A DNA stretch of 64,000 nucleotides from Dactylonectria macrodidyma. Taxonomy: Eukaryota; Ascomycota; Sordariomycetes; Hypocreales; Nectriaceae. Where the stretch lies: positions 868,001 to 932,000 of the forward strand of contig JAGMUV010000006.1 of NCBI GenBank assembly GCA_020744425.1, written 5' to 3'. The notes under the pieces are model-generated. The model saw only the letters and a list, made by a program, of their open reading frames with translations, was not told the DNA's origin and made no database searches. The position numbers and the translations under genes are program-made. Of this stretch, positions 12,863 through 28,700 are shown one piece after another; the stretch's first letter is position 1, and each line of letters opens with the position of its first letter.

Positions 12863-15677
12863 CGAACCTTAGTCTACTTGCTATCTAGCCGGCATGAGCT
12901 TTAGGAGAGCAGGGAAGTTATGTTTACTTTCATGCTGTTGAATCCAAAGTCACCTCTTGAGGACCCCTTTCACACCTAAATTGAAGAGGTATCAACCTGA
13001 CACTTGTATTACGTTGATTTATCGAAAAATGACTTATCATTCAACCCCCATGGCATGTCGCCTTCAATAATCTGTCTGTCACTCTACTATGCTCTACAGA
13101 ACACTAGAAGCCTCCCGAGTTAGCAGCACTAGGTTGAGCCGCCGTGGATGATGTTGCTTTCTGGGCTGTGCTATTCACAGTGTCTCAAGTAGTGCTTCAG
13201 CTTCATCAAAAGTGAAATTCGCTGGATAAGATTCGGTCAAGCCAAATAGAATAACTTTCAAAGCGTCTTAGTATAAGAGGCGAAGAAGCTCAGTCACACA
13301 GAAGCTGCTAGCCGTGCTAAGGTAAACCGAACTCAATGAAATGAACTATCGTGGAGTCGCAATTGAAAGTAGCTTGTGATAGACACTGAAAGCACTTGCA
13401 ATACCGATAATCGCCTGCCAATGGGTAAGTTGAGTGGCTGTAGACGGTCAGTTTTGCCACCGTCGTTCCACTTCAGAATCTTCTTTATGACCAGTCAAAA
13501 TCATTCACTTTCCCGCTCCGGGGTTGTTTTGTGTGAGACCTCGGAAGATTTCCCAGGGGGGGCGGAGGCGGAGAGGTCGTTTTCGACGACCACATGTCAT
13601 GTCTGATATCTTAATTTGGGGGAGTACAATGATAGTTGTGCCCGTTCTCATTCCCGTCATGCTATTCCTTGTTACTTCGTTAGAGTGTAATTAAGAGATG
13701 TCGGCAAGTTTGCTCGCAGGAGCAATATCTTCTAACCATCTTACTCTATTGTCTATGAACTTCGGTTCTCAGATACTAGTTGTGGTTCGTGAAGCTGATA
13801 TTGGGGGCACAATGTTCCAAGACACAACCCTAGTTGGGGCAAGTCGTGACCAGACTGCTTGAAGGCCTCCAAGAACACATGGTGATGAAACAACTTCGAA
13901 AACGAGAATCAAGGACCATTCTACTGCTGAACTCGACATTACGGCACTATTCTGGGGGGTTAACCGGTATCAAGCCAGTCAGCCGCCACGTCGTTGAACC
14001 GCAGCTTGGTGGCCAACCTCACAACGATTCCATTCAGCGTCGGAGGTGAAGCAATAAACCAACAAACACGGCGAGGTCCATCGGCCATAGTCAAGTGACG
14101 GGTAGAAATGCTGTTGTAAATGCTGTACGGCACGAGCAGTAGTTGATATCCAATGACAATCTGCACCACAAGCCGAGATTCGTTTCCAACATGTCGTTAT
14201 GCATCTATCTATCTCAACCCTCACTCCGCACTGCGTCGCCTACCTTCGCCCACAACTGCACCGCGCTTGACTTAAACCCTTGCGGGCGTCTTCGCGAACC
14301 GGCGCGGGGGCAAAGCGGGACGGGGTTTCAAAGAGGACTTTCGTGAAGCAATCGTCGAATGCAGATGGACAACTGGATGAACCAACCCTGTTGATGGATC
14401 CCAGCGATCAGCGCATTTCTCAAACAAGGCAGCGCAGGAGTGGGACACCCAATCAATAGCGCGGTAATGCCTCGCAAGGACAGAAGTGCTTCCTGCACTT
14501 TATCCGCTGCCACCGCATCTATCCCTGTCCCAACCAAGCGCAAGCATTTAAAGGTGGGATGGGCTTGGCTGCCGGTTTCCGAAAGATGGAGGCGGTACGA
14601 GGGTTGTCTTAGGGGTGGAGCAGGTTTAGTTGGTCAACAGGCGATGCTTTCCAGCTGAGAGGCGATGTTGGACTGGAGCGATGCTCCGCCACTAATAAAC
14701 AGGGTCATGAGACCGGGAGGATCAAGGCGCTTGGTCTGGGCCTAGGCTTCCTCGGCCATTTCTGCCTTGGCTCACGTTGGACTTTTGGTAACAAGGGCCT
14801 CTAGATTGGACCAGGCTTCTGTACCGTAGAGCTAGGCCCTGTTGGGCGCACATCGAAAGTGGCTGTGTGCAGGTTTCCCTACCCACACCGTCGAGGCCTC
14901 CTTTGTTCATTGTCCTATTAAGTTAGCGGGTGGCCTTGGCTGATTGAGGACGTGAACAAATGAACGTTCCACTTGCAATTGACGATCGAGACAATGGGGG
15001 AGGCAAGGAGGCAAGTTTTCTACAGCGGTTACGGTCCCTGTAGGCAGGTAGTCACCTATCAACTCAGCCTACCGCAGCGCTCCCCGATCCTCCAAATGAG
15101 GAACTGGTGAGACACTCTCTCCGCAATGCCATGCATCGATGCCCATCAGCCACAAGATCTTCAGTACAGACCGTCTCACACGAGTGAGTGTGCACGCACG
15201 CATCCTTTCAACTCGGGCGCGCGGACTCGATGTGATGTCGTTTAAGCCTAAAAACATTTTAAAATTAGCACCCAATTCGAAACCTTTCCCTTTCCATCCC
15301 CCGTTCAGCTGCTCTCGTCAGCCCTATTCCCATCGCTAGCCCCGGTACCCACCCGTCACTCAATATCGGGCGACCTAACGGAGGATGGAGCCTGGCTGGC
15401 GCTGAGGCTGAGGGGGGACCTCGCCTACTGGGATAGTGTAATTATCGTGCATTGATAGTTGGTGTTTATTTTTCATTAAATACTGCTGGCGTTCCCGCTG
15501 GCCCCGGGTCATCGTGAAGTTGTGCCCGCTCCATCTCCGTCCCTCAAATCGTCGTTTTACTGCGACAATTGCATAGCGACTGTTTGTTTATTTTGGTTAC
15601 ACTCAGCGGGCAGCATCTGTTTGACGTTGGAATATTTCTGTTTGTTTTGTTTTGTTTTACATTTCCTCTCTTAACCC
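12863..15677. other. Gene-poor spacer before the S28 peptidase
   Basis: About 2.8 kb with no supported gene. The short open frames (for example 13960-14169 minus) have no recognised motif. The last 200 bases carry TTTG/TTTTG-rich runs and a CT-rich leader and are probably the S28 promoter and 5' UTR. Confidence 0.5.
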
Positions 15678-17630
15678 ATGAAGCTCTCAACATGGGCCCC
15701 CACGTTGCTCCTGGCGCAGACGGCGCTGGGAGTCAACGTGGACTGGCGGAAGAAGCTGAAGAACCTGAAGCGACAGAGTAGCTCGCTTGAATCATACCCA
15801 GATGTGCCCACTTACAACTTCACCATACCCGTGGACCACTTCGACCAGTCCAACGACGCCACCTACAAGAACCGATACTTCGTCAACGACACCTACTATA
15901 AGCCTGGCGGACCCGTCATCCTCTTCGACTTTGGCGAGGGCGGCGTCTCGCCCTCGTCGGCCGCCGACTTCCTCGCCGAGTACAGCATGGTGAGCGCTCC
16001 CGTTCGCCTCGCCGAGGAGCTCGGCGGCCTGGTCATCGGATGGGAGCATCGATACTACGGATACAGCCGACCGGTCCCCATGGACGACAGCACGGGTCTG
16101 CCCGTCTCGGGTGCCGCTGGTTACGAGTACTTGACTGCCGATCAAGCCATCGAGGACGTGGCCTACTTTGCCAACAACTTCAACAAGACGGAGCTCTCGC
16201 TCAACGACGTCGTCGACAGCACCGAGAAGCTGGACCCATATCACACGCCCTGGATCATGGTCGGCGGCTCATACCCCGGCATGCGCGCCGCCTGGTCTCG
16301 TTTGATGCACCCAGAGATCTTCTACGCTGCCTGGTCCTCCAGCGCACCGTTGGAGACCATGGCCGATGGATCCATCTACTACAACCCCATTGCGCGCTCG
16401 CTGCCTCAAAACTGCACCAACGACATTGAAGCCGCCATCAAGTATGTCGACGAGAGCCTCACCAATGGCCCTGAAAGCGATGCCACCATCGTCTATGCCG
16501 GCACCTATCTCTCCACCGACGAGAGCGCCACATACGACAACATCAACACGGCCTACACTTACACGCCATTCGACGTAGGCTCCAGCTTGACGTATGCCCT
16601 CGCATTCGGCAGCTTCTACCAGAGCTTCGGCCCCATCCATACGGCGCAGTACTTTTGCGACTACATGGAGAGTTTCGACGTCGACACGTACCTCAGCGAC
16701 TCCAACGACGCCACGACCGACGTGGAGCTGTTCCAGGTGCTCTTCGACAACTCGGGTGACGCCACGCCGTCCAGCAAGGGCATCGCCGCGTCCAACGACG
16801 ACAGCGGCGCCCTCGCATTCGCGGCCATGGTCTACGGCATCGTCAACGGCCGTGCCGCTTTCTACGACTGGGCCCAGTCGCTCCCGGAGGGCGGCAGCGA
16901 GTCCTTCACCGAGGCTGTCGACGGCCTGAGCTGGTCGTGGCAGACCATCAACGAGATGGGCTACTACCAGGGCTCCAACGCGAGCAACCCCATTCAGGTC
17001 ATCAGCAAGTACTACAACGTGACGGCCTTCCGCGAGCTGCAGGTAGAGGACGGCTACTTCCCGACCTTCCGGGAGTCAAGCTTCCCAGACAAGCTCAACA
17101 ACAGCTACCTGCTGGACCTGGGCGGCTGGGACATGACGGCCAGCAACGTCATGTTCACCAACGGCGAGTTCGATCCCTGGCGATCCTTCTCCGTGCACAG
17201 CGAGGAGTCCGAGTCCGGCGCGCCAACGCGGTCGCAGACGACCGAGGTCCCCAAGTGCAACCAGCTCCCCAACGGCACCGACGTCTTCGGCCTGGTGTAC
17301 CCGGGCGCCGTGCACGCCGAGGACCTGTCGGACCAGCCGTACGTCAGGGGCAGCATCGAGGATCCCACGCCGCTCGACCAGGGCATGGCGCTGTTCCTCA
17401 AGGCCTGGGACGTCTGGTCGCCGTGCTTCAACCAGAGCCGTGACGACATCCGCAACAACAAGGGGGTGGACGGAAACGGCAACGATGCCGACGGCAGCTC
17501 CATCGATGAGGAAGACAACAGCAGCGGTGGCGGCAACGACGATGGCGATAGCAGCGCAGTGCGGGCCGGCAGTCTGAGCGTTATTTCCGTTGTTGTTGGT
17601 GTCATGTCAGCCATACTAGCACTGATATAA
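15678..17630 (+). CDS. GPI-anchored serine carboxypeptidase, family S28 (Pro-X type)
   Basis: An intronless 650-codon gene. A secretion signal (MKLSTWAPTLLLAQTALG) leads into the S28 fold: the VDHF motif near residue 52, GWEHRYYGYS near 121-130, and the nucleophile elbow GGSYPGMRAAW with Ser198. The Asp lies in FTNGEFDPW and the His in AVHAEDL, completing the triad. S28 enzymes (lysosomal Pro-X carboxypeptidase, DPP2, Aspergillus prolyl peptidases) cut after proline. There are many NxT/S sites. After about residue 595 the protein is Gly/Ser/Asp/Asn-rich and ends in a hydrophobic tail (LSVISVVVGVMSAILALI), a GPI-attachment signal, so it is likely wall- or membrane-bound. Highly GC3-rich. Confidence 0.93.
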   Translation: MKLSTWAPTLLLAQTALGVNVDWRKKLKNLKRQSSSLESYPDVPTYNFTIPVDHFDQSNDATYKNRYFVNDTYYKPGGPVILFDFGEGGVSPSSAADFLAEYSMVSAPVRLAEELGGLVIGWEHRYYGYSRPVPMDDSTGLPVSGAAGYEYLTADQAIEDVAYFANNFNKTELSLNDVVDSTEKLDPYHTPWIMVGGSYPGMRAAWSRLMHPEIFYAAWSSSAPLETMADGSIYYNPIARSLPQNCTNDIEAAIKYVDESLTNGPESDATIVYAGTYLSTDESATYDNINTAYTYTPFDVGSSLTYALAFGSFYQSFGPIHTAQYFCDYMESFDVDTYLSDSNDATTDVELFQVLFDNSGDATPSSKGIAASNDDSGALAFAAMVYGIVNGRAAFYDWAQSLPEGGSESFTEAVDGLSWSWQTINEMGYYQGSNASNPIQVISKYYNVTAFRELQVEDGYFPTFRESSFPDKLNNSYLLDLGGWDMTASNVMFTNGEFDPWRSFSVHSEESESGAPTRSQTTEVPKCNQLPNGTDVFGLVYPGAVHAEDLSDQPYVRGSIEDPTPLDQGMALFLKAWDVWSPCFNQSRDDIRNNKGVDGNGNDADGSSIDEEDNSSGGGNDDGDSSAVRAGSLSVISVVVGVMSAILALI

Positions 17631-18219
17631 CACTGATCTTGCTGTCTTATTTATGAGTTTATATACAATACATATTTTTTGAATCACCAATCATTCCTAA
17701 TGCAAATGCATGTGTATCTATAATGGTCTTGTCTGCGTCCGGCTCAATGACGCTTTCATAAACTCCGCCGGTCTGGTGAGGCCACAACACGGTTGGGTTT
17801 CTCGTACCATCCACTAGGTCAGACTTTGGTGCCTGCAGGAACTTTCTAAATAACCATTCACATTTTGCATCGAGAGAATATTCTCAATGACGGAGAGCCC
17901 CGTTCGTAATATTCAAGCGGAACAAGGTCAAGGGGCCTCTCGAAAGCTAGCTCGCTTTTGATGTCTTGAGCGAGGTTTTCGTCGCTCATTGTGTGTTGGT
18001 GGGAGGTCGGAAGTTGGTAAGAATGAAAAGTTGGCGAAGAAGGCGAGAAAGACCAGATGATGGAGTAGGTGAAAACAGAAAGTTTAGTGAAGGTTTAATA
18101 GCAAGTTTGTGTCGCCATGTGCTACTACAGGAGTTACCGCTTTCAACTAGCTAAACCGGCTGATTGCTGGAAACTGAGTTCATAACTAAGACCACGTACA
18201 AATCTTTGTGCTAATTAGG
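17631..18219. other. Spacer 3' of the S28 gene
   Basis: 3' UTR followed by non-coding DNA. Nothing recognised. Confidence 0.5.
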
Positions 18220-18648
18220 TAACGTATGTGATAAGCTTGCGTGACTAACAAGCTTGCGTGACACTTATACTGTGCATCTAAAAGTATAAACTTTAAAATT
18301 TCTAAAACAGGCTCTATAATTCTAAGATTTTTAGGAAATTAATTTTAGATATTTAATTAAAAAGTTAATAAGCTAGTCTTTTTTCTATATTTTTAAATAA
18401 ATTATTAAGCTAGTTATAAATAAATATAGTATAATAGACAGTGCGAATTTAATACTGCTAGCGCTATAAATATATATAATCTAAAAAAATTCTTAAAAAT
18501 AATATATTTTATAAGTAAGCTAGGCTAAAAATCTTATTTATTTTAGGCTTAATTTGAATTTTTAAGAATTATTTTAAAACTGCAGTTTAAGGTGGAAATC
18601 AGAATGTCACGCTTACTTGTTTGTCACGCAAGCTTATCATATACGTTA
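18220..18648. mobile_element. MITE-like element with TA-flanked terminal inverted repeats
   Basis: Both ends share an inverted repeat of about 32 bases with two mismatches. The left end begins TA-ACGTATGTGATAAGC and the right end, read on the other strand, begins TA-ACGTATATGATAAGC. The flanking TA on each side fits a Tc1/mariner-type target duplication. Within each terminus the motif AGCTTGCGTGAC (left) or a variant of it (right) is repeated once. The 350-base interior is extremely AT-rich with no open frame, so the element is non-autonomous and possibly RIP-mutated. Confidence 0.75.
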
Positions 18649-19497
18649 GTATAGAGAAATTACAATGCTAAATCCTACATAAAATTATCTATAAACCGTA
18701 CAAAATTAGATACTAAATTATGTCTGAAACTACATACGTGATTAGGAATGAGCCATTTGAAAAGTGTCAAATTGTGAATCTCTTAACAACGCTGTGGTTA
18801 TGTGAAATGTTTCTGGAGGGTGTCATTTTCGCTCTTAGCAGGGATAGGGTAGCTTGCTTTAGAGCGTAAAGCTCGGAGGTTTGGACTCCGGGCCGTTATT
18901 CCCCACCCGCCGTGGGAATCTCGGCTTCCTCATCTAGGAGATATAGCGATCGGAGAGTCGCACGGGGATTAACTAACAAGCCGAGGAGAGGTCAGCAAGG
19001 TTTGTGCGTGCAATGCTTGGTCAGTTCAACTGCTAAGGCTCCGTTACGGTTCTGCTGCGACCCGTAGTGCCCTCGGCTCCGTCTTCCCCGGGACATGCAC
19101 GATGGCTGGAGCAGCGGGGCAGCTCATTGGCTCGCGTGCAAGGGTTCTGCAAGCCAGAGCCATGATCCCTCCCCGGATCACACCCCGCGGCCTCGGGGAC
19201 GGCGGGCAAGCCAAAGGGAATATCCTCTGCTTGGAGGCGGGGTCGGCCCATTCAGGTGACGATCACGGGTGCAAATCTGGGACCAGATTGGCCTCATGAC
19301 GATGGGCCTGTTTTGGTCTTGAGAGTCTTCGGCGCTGTCTTCGGCGTTGTCAAGGTGGAACGTCTAACTGGGCGGCGGCCGGGGGGGGGGATCGAGGTTA
19401 AAAGCACGCGTGTAATCCTCTTCATTCTTGCTTGAATGTCTTCTTCTTTGAATGACTTGTACCTTTACATTACACGCAGGAGTATACCAATTGGTGA
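18649..19497. other. Spacer upstream of the beta-galactosidase
   Basis: No gene seen. It is mixed AT-rich then GC-rich, with a run of about ten G at 19380-19390. The last 100 bases probably hold the GH2 promoter and leader. Confidence 0.5.
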
Positions 19498-22756
<3,259 letters not shown>

Positions 22757-23271
22757 CAGTGTGCGGGGTTTATTAGTATCGGGTAAATATGAGCTTTGGA
22801 GTTTTGATAAGTAATACGGAGCTGGTTGAAGACTCATCGCGTAACCTTGTGTGTTCTCCGTGATCTGACGGAGGTCCACCTTGCAACGAGGATGTTAGTC
22901 CGCGGCCATGAACTAGGTGTTGCTTCACTAGAGATGATGGCCAGGTAAATTTACTTCATCCAAAAACAGAAGAGATCGTCTTTTTGGTAGGAACCAGTGT
23001 AAGAATGCATGTTAAAAAGATAAGCAGCGCGACCGGAGAGTGCCGAAGTGTTGACCTCGGATACCAGTTTCGTGATAGCGGAGCACATTGTGGGCTTGGA
23101 GGGATCGATTGTAGTTTCACATGTCTCAGTTTCATACAAGCCCAAGGGGTGGAAAAGGTAATGGGTAAGGTCAATTGAATCTATGTGCTAGAGGGGAAAT
23201 AAAAAAGAAGAAGAAGAAGAAGAAAATTGGGAATGAAGGTGAAAAAAAAAGGGAGTCCATGCAAAAATAGA
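22757..23271. other. Spacer between GH2 gene and tRNA-Met
   Basis: 3' UTR of the GH2 gene, then non-coding DNA with an (AAG)n run near 23203-23224. No gene seen. Confidence 0.5.
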
Positions 23272-23375
23272 TGCCTGCTGGGAGTCTCGAACTCTCGACC
23301 TTTGGATATCTCTAGCCTGGGGCTAAATCATATGAATCATATGAGACCAACGCTCTACCGCTGAGCTAAGCGGGC
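23272..23375 (-). tRNA. tRNA-Met (CAT), elongator type, with intron
   Basis: On the minus strand the cloverleaf reads GCCCGCT-TA-GCTC...GAGC, anticodon arm TTGGT-CTCATA/A-TCCAA, T arm GAGAG-TTCGAGA-CTCCC, and acceptor AGCAGGC plus A73. The anticodon is CAT. A 32-nt intron sits one base 3' of the anticodon, the standard eukaryotic position, leaving a 72-nt mature tRNA. The T-loop TTCGAGA and the non-A1:U72 first pair (G1:C72) indicate elongator rather than initiator. There is one acceptor mismatch (C4 opposite A69). Confidence 0.9.
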
Positions 23376-24246
23376 AGCTTGTTTTGATGTGATATCCAAC
23401 ACACAAGTTACACATTATATGGCTCGAAGCATAAGGGGCAGCATTTCATTCTTGCGTGTTGGTTTGTATGCTAGTGGGGCGCAGGATGAAAGAGAAAACC
23501 GCGAGTCAACTGCGAGACTTTCCTCCACTGCCCTTTAGGTGTATTTTTACACTGTAACTCGAGTGCTACAAGGTACCTCCGCCCCCCGTGAATAAGCCTC
23601 CGCCCCTCGGCCCTTCGCGCTCGCGCCTTTACCAAACTCGGCGCCCGTTCGTTTCTCGCCCATCATCGCTGAGCGAAGATCGAGCAGCATGTCTCCGCTG
23701 CGCCACGCAGGTCCACGAAGCCTGTACACGCAGCCAATGCAACCCTTTTGGCGGGTGCCTGTACTGATGATGCTCCCTGTAACTGAGCCTGTAAGACGCT
23801 GTACTACCTGCTTCCGAGCCGTAGGATGACCTCTCCGCAACGAGGTGGCGCTCGCTCCTTGCTGATTCGGCGCGGCGGGGTTGTTTCAATTATGGTTGCC
23901 TGCATCGGATCGCGGAAGGATTGCGAATGCGACTTTGTTGGCGTTTTTGGCGTTGATCTGTTTGCGTGTGCTCACTTCTCGTCGTGTCGGTGGGTTGTGA
24001 AGAGATATAAGACGGAACAGGAGCCCCCCGAATATGGATGAAGGGCATCAGAAGAAGCATCAGCAACAGCAGCACTGCAACAGGCCTCTTTAAGCATAAT
24101 CATTAACCTTGTCTCTTGATTCATCATCTACCTCGTTGTTCCCTGTATCTGTCATCGATTCAAATACACAACGCCATCCAGTCCCCTCACATCTCGGCGC
24201 CAACTCCATCATCACAACACCATACAAACCATCACCGCCGCCCAAA
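23376..24246. other. Spacer and promoter of the SYLF gene
   Basis: No gene supported. The final 150 bases, with many CATC/CAAC and CT-rich runs, are probably the 5' UTR of the gene at 24247. Confidence 0.5.
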
Positions 24247-25522
24247 ATGACCGTCTACTCCGCTTCCAACCGCTCCATCGAGTCCATCGACCCCCTCAAG
24301 CAGTCCACACAGACTCCTCCCGTCTACACCCCCGAGCCCGAGAGCCCTGCTTACCAAGAGTCTCCTCCCATGTCTGAGCAAGAGAAGCAGCCTACACCCT
24401 CCAAGCCAACCATCGGCGAGCGCTTCCACAAAATCAGCTCCAAGGCCGGATGGCCGCTCAACAAGGCTGCCAACGTCATCGGCGCCGAGGGATGGTGGCC
24501 CACGAGCATGGATAAAGAGTGCACCAAGGCGGCTCGGATCCTCCACTCCTTCACCCGTACGTACTATCCAGACTTGGAATCCTCAAGTCAAAACGTGTAC
24601 TAATGAGATACTTTTAGAACTTGAGACCTCCTCTCCTCCTAAGGCCAACGGCCCCATGCACCCCACCGGCCTGACCCGCAAGGCCATGGTCAAGATCCCC
24701 CCAGCCGTCCTCCGCAACTGCGCCGGCCTGGCCATCTTCAACGTGCTCCGAGCCGGCGCCTGCCACAGCTCGCTGGCCGGTGGCTCCGGTGTCATCGTAG
24801 CCCGCCGTGACGACGGCACGTGGTCGCCGCCCTCGGCCTTCATCGTCACCACCCTGGGCGCCGGCTTCATGTTCGGCCTCGACGTCTACGACTGCGTCTG
24901 CGTGCTCAACACCCCGGCCCAGGTCGCCGCCTTCGCCAGCCCCCGCGTCTCTCTCGGCGCCGAGGGCTCCATCGCCATGGGCCCCGTCGGCACCGGCGGC
25001 CACGTCGAGGCCGCTGTCAGCAAGACGGCCAAGCCCATGTGGAGCTACATGAAGAGCCGCGGGCTGTGGGCGGGTGTTCAGATCGACGGCACCATCATCC
25101 TCAGCCGCTCCGACGCAAACGGCCTCTTCTACAACGAGCGTGGCATCACGGCCAAGACCATCCTGAGCGGCGACGTAGCCTGGCCCATGGGCGCCAAGCC
25201 CCTGTTCGAGGTCCTCAAGGCCCTCGAGGGTCGCCTTGACTACGACCGTACCGTCGTCCACGAGGTGGGCATGGTCCCTCCCCCGAGCGAGGCAGTCCTG
25301 TCCGACCGACGATCATCTGTAGCCACGTCCATCTACTCGGGCCCCCGAGATCGCCAGGTCGACGACGTCAACGTTCCCTACAGAGACGAGCCCGCGCCGG
25401 AGTACAGGGACGACGACAAGCCGCAGTACAACAAGGACCACGCCAAGCCTGAGCCCAAGGATGACGAAGACTACGACATGGTCTCTGACGAGAAGGAGAG
25501 GCTTGCCAAATCGGGATACTAA
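24247..25522 (+). CDS. SYLF (DUF500, Ysc84-type) lipid-binding domain protein
   Basis: Exons 24247-24556 and 24618-25522 give 404 residues. The N-terminal 70 residues are Pro/Ser/Thr-rich and look disordered. The SYLF domain runs from about residue 85 (WWPTSMDKECTKAARIL) through KIPPAVLRNCAGLAIF, AGGSGVIVARR, the glycine-rich FIVTTLGAGFMFGLDVYD, LGAEGSIAMGPVGTGG and the C-terminal RSDANGLFYNERG. In Ysc84/SH3YL1 this fold binds phosphoinositides and actin at endocytic patches. This protein lacks the SH3 domain of Ysc84; instead it ends in a charged tail rich in Asp, Lys, Pro and Tyr. The start at 24247 gives the conserved N-terminus; an upstream in-frame ATG at 24109 lies in what looks like leader DNA. 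Confidence 0.9.
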
Positions 25523-25739
25523 TTAAGAGGCTTTGGGGTTACTTCTTTGACTTGGCGTTACTTGGGAAGATTATGCTGCATACATTGATTGGGTTGTCGA
25601 ATAGCTTTTTATTTTCTTTTGTCTGTCAGCGGTTGCATTATGTGGTTCAGGGTTATGCTATCTTTCGCCGGGGCCTTATTTTAGATGGACCATAAACAGA
25701 TTATTATTCCAACTCTTCGATTACTTTATGACCCCTTGC

Positions 25740-28700
25740 CTAGCCAACAGTGACAAGAATCTCTTCACTCTCCGCCTCGGCCACCTCTGGAGTCGACGCG
25801 GTGAAAACCGTCACAGAATACTTCCCCGGCTCAGCATCGACCCAAAAATCAGCACCGCCGTCCGAATTCGTCCGAAAGTTCACTATCTGGCCCTTGTTGC
25901 TCTCATCGGCCTTCTTCACCTCCACCGCGCCGGGCACGGGAGCCGCCGTTCCCGGTCTTACTCGGACCCACACCCGGATCCCCTTGCTTCCTTCCGGCTT
26001 TGCGGCCACCTCGAGCGCCGGCCGCGCATTCGCCCGCACCGCCACTAGGATGCCTCCGATGGGTCGATACTGGTGCAGGGCGAAATGCGTCCAGCCCTCG
26101 ACCCTCACCTGCGCCTCGGCCGGGATCTCCTTGTCCTTGTCCTTGTCCTTGTCCGGGCCACGCGGCGAGTTCTTGTCCGTCCAGATGACGGCCCGGACCG
26201 GCACCTCGCCCAGCGGCGGCACCCACACCCACCGCCGGTCGACGGCCGCGTGCCACCCGAGCGGCAGCCCCCGGACCGCCATGTCCACGCGGCGCCACAC
26301 GGTAAACGGGCTGCGGACCATAGTGTCGACCACCACCGGCTCGTGCGACGACGCGCCCGGGCTGTCGAAGCGAAACACGTTCTCCTGCGCCACGTTGTTA
26401 CCCTTCGTGACCACCTCCCCCGGTTGCGGGAAGACAGCCACGCGCAGGCACGTGTGCTCGCCCACGGCCGGCATCCAGTCGAAGCCGACTACCTCGTTCC
26501 CGCCGGCCGGGATGTGCGGGATCGTCTGGGTCCCCCTCGCAACCCAGTTGCCGTTGTCGCCGACACCGGGGGGACTCACGACGTAGGCCGTCGCCACGAC
26601 GTCGGTGGCGTCGCGGATACCGTCGTTGTTGATGCGCGCAAAGATGGTGTTTTTATGGTGTACCCATGGGCGGTCGCCGTTGAGGGTGGGCTTAGTGTCG
26701 TCGCCGTCCTCGTGGGATTCATACACGGCCGTGCCGGGCCGGTCGTTGCGCGGGCTGTTGACCCAGATATCTGGCGTCTGCCACGTGTCGGTGCTCCATG
26801 GGGTGATGCGCAGGTCGAACTGGCCGGCCGGGTCGTCAGGTGGCGGGTCGTTGATGTTGACGGTGATGCTGTAGGCCAGTGGGTTGGTTTGCACGACAGA
26901 GTTGACGGTTATCTTGATGAGACGGCCAGCATCGACGACCGACTCGCCGACATCAAGGACGCCAAAAAGGGACACGTTCCTCTCTAGACTGTTGGACAGA
27001 GACGTGTTCGTGGAAACCCTGGTTACAAGGACCCGTCCATCTGGCGTCGTGCCAATTCCTGGGAGCGGAATGTTTCTATCGAATATCCACCCGCCCGGCC
27101 GCTGCCGGACCTCGATGTAGTATGCTAGGCCGTCCCAGTCACTCACGCTGATTTTGAGTAGGTGGATCTGAGCTCCGTTGTCCGTCGTCGGGTTCTCCGC
27201 GCCGGTATGCGCAACCACGGTGAAGACGGGGCTGGATGGGCCATCGCTCGGGCGCCACCGGAGAGTTTGGATGTTCTCCGGCTGGTAAAGCCCCATCATC
27301 TGGGCATGGTAGCCGGAATATAGGGGTCCCAGGTCGTGATGACCGCCTAGATCCCAGTCCGCGGCGGTGCCATCCAGAACAGTGCCATCGCTGTACGTCT
27401 CGCTGTACAGGTCTTCCATGCCGAACCAGTGGCCAATCTCATGAGCCTTCCGGCCCCAATTAGAGCCGCTCGCAAGCCATATGAGCCCCTTAGTTCCGTT
27501 AAAAGCATAACCGTTGCCGGCGGTGCCTTCTACGCTCGGCGAAGTCCAGGACGCTCCACGCCCGAAGCCGCCCCAGATCACAGTGATGATTCCCTCGAAC
27601 TTGGTGGGTCATTGGCGCCCGAGGGATCTTGTGCTGCGTTGATGGCTTCGACGATGAAATTGTGGTTCTTGTTCTTGTTTTGCGAATCAATCGCGACGGC
27701 GACAGTATCCTGTAACTTTGTCACGTTGTGCGGTGTCCCAGTCCCTGGACGCGGTGTTAGCTGGACGATGGGGCCGATGACGGGCGGGCCGCCGAGGTCG
27801 ATGATAGCGAATTCAGTCTCGCCAGCCGATGCCATGCATCGTTTCAGGCTTCCGCCCTCGAGGGGTCTTGAAGCGTGATACCATACGCGCCCGTCCATGG
27901 CGCGGCCATACTCTTGTGGGTCAGATAGGTCAGCGAGGTCGAAGAAGACGACCCCATCCGCACCGCACGCTGCAGTTGCCATGGTCCCGCGCATACCGAC
28001 GCTGAAAACCTGAGAGTATTCGTTCGACTGGCCCAGGACCGTGGGCGTAGCGGTCGCTGTCACGTCCACAATGATAATCCCAGAGCCCGAAGTACCGACA
28101 ATACAGGTATTGCCAACGACGTCCAGCGACGTGATCCAGATGTGAATCGAGGGGGTGACATCCAAGGCCCCTTGGAAGACGGGGCTCCCAGGAGTCGTTA
28201 CGTCCCAGATGTTCAGAGCGTTCCCCCCTCCCCAGAAGAGGGTGTTTCCTTCAAGCTTGACACATGTCGCCCAGAGCGGTACCGCCGACACCGTGATGGG
28301 GATGGTGAACACCCTGACCATATTGAACGCGTTGCTAACGTCGTATATCTCCACGCCGCCGTCTAGGGCTGCCGCAACGAGGACCCTCCCATCGGCCGAG
28401 ACATCGCAAGCATGGAGGTTGCTTCCTAGCGCAACGCGCCCCATCTCAGTCGCCGTGCCTGCCACAAGGATGGAAATAAGCCCATCGGTCCCGGCAACGA
28501 CAAAGGCAACCGAGCTGCTCACGGCCACGTGCCGCGCGACCCAGTTGCTAGTCAGCGTGTCAAGGATGTCGGGATTACTCCCCAGATCCGAAATAGTTAG
28601 AAACCCGCCTTGATGGGCGATGAAAGCGCGACCCCCATCTATGGCCGTCCACCGCTTCGTCCAAACCACAAGCTCGCGCCTAGCGGCCTCAATGTCCGGG

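Noticed and set aside
13960..14224. Minus-strand frames of about 70-80 codons
   Set aside because: No family recognised and no supporting context.
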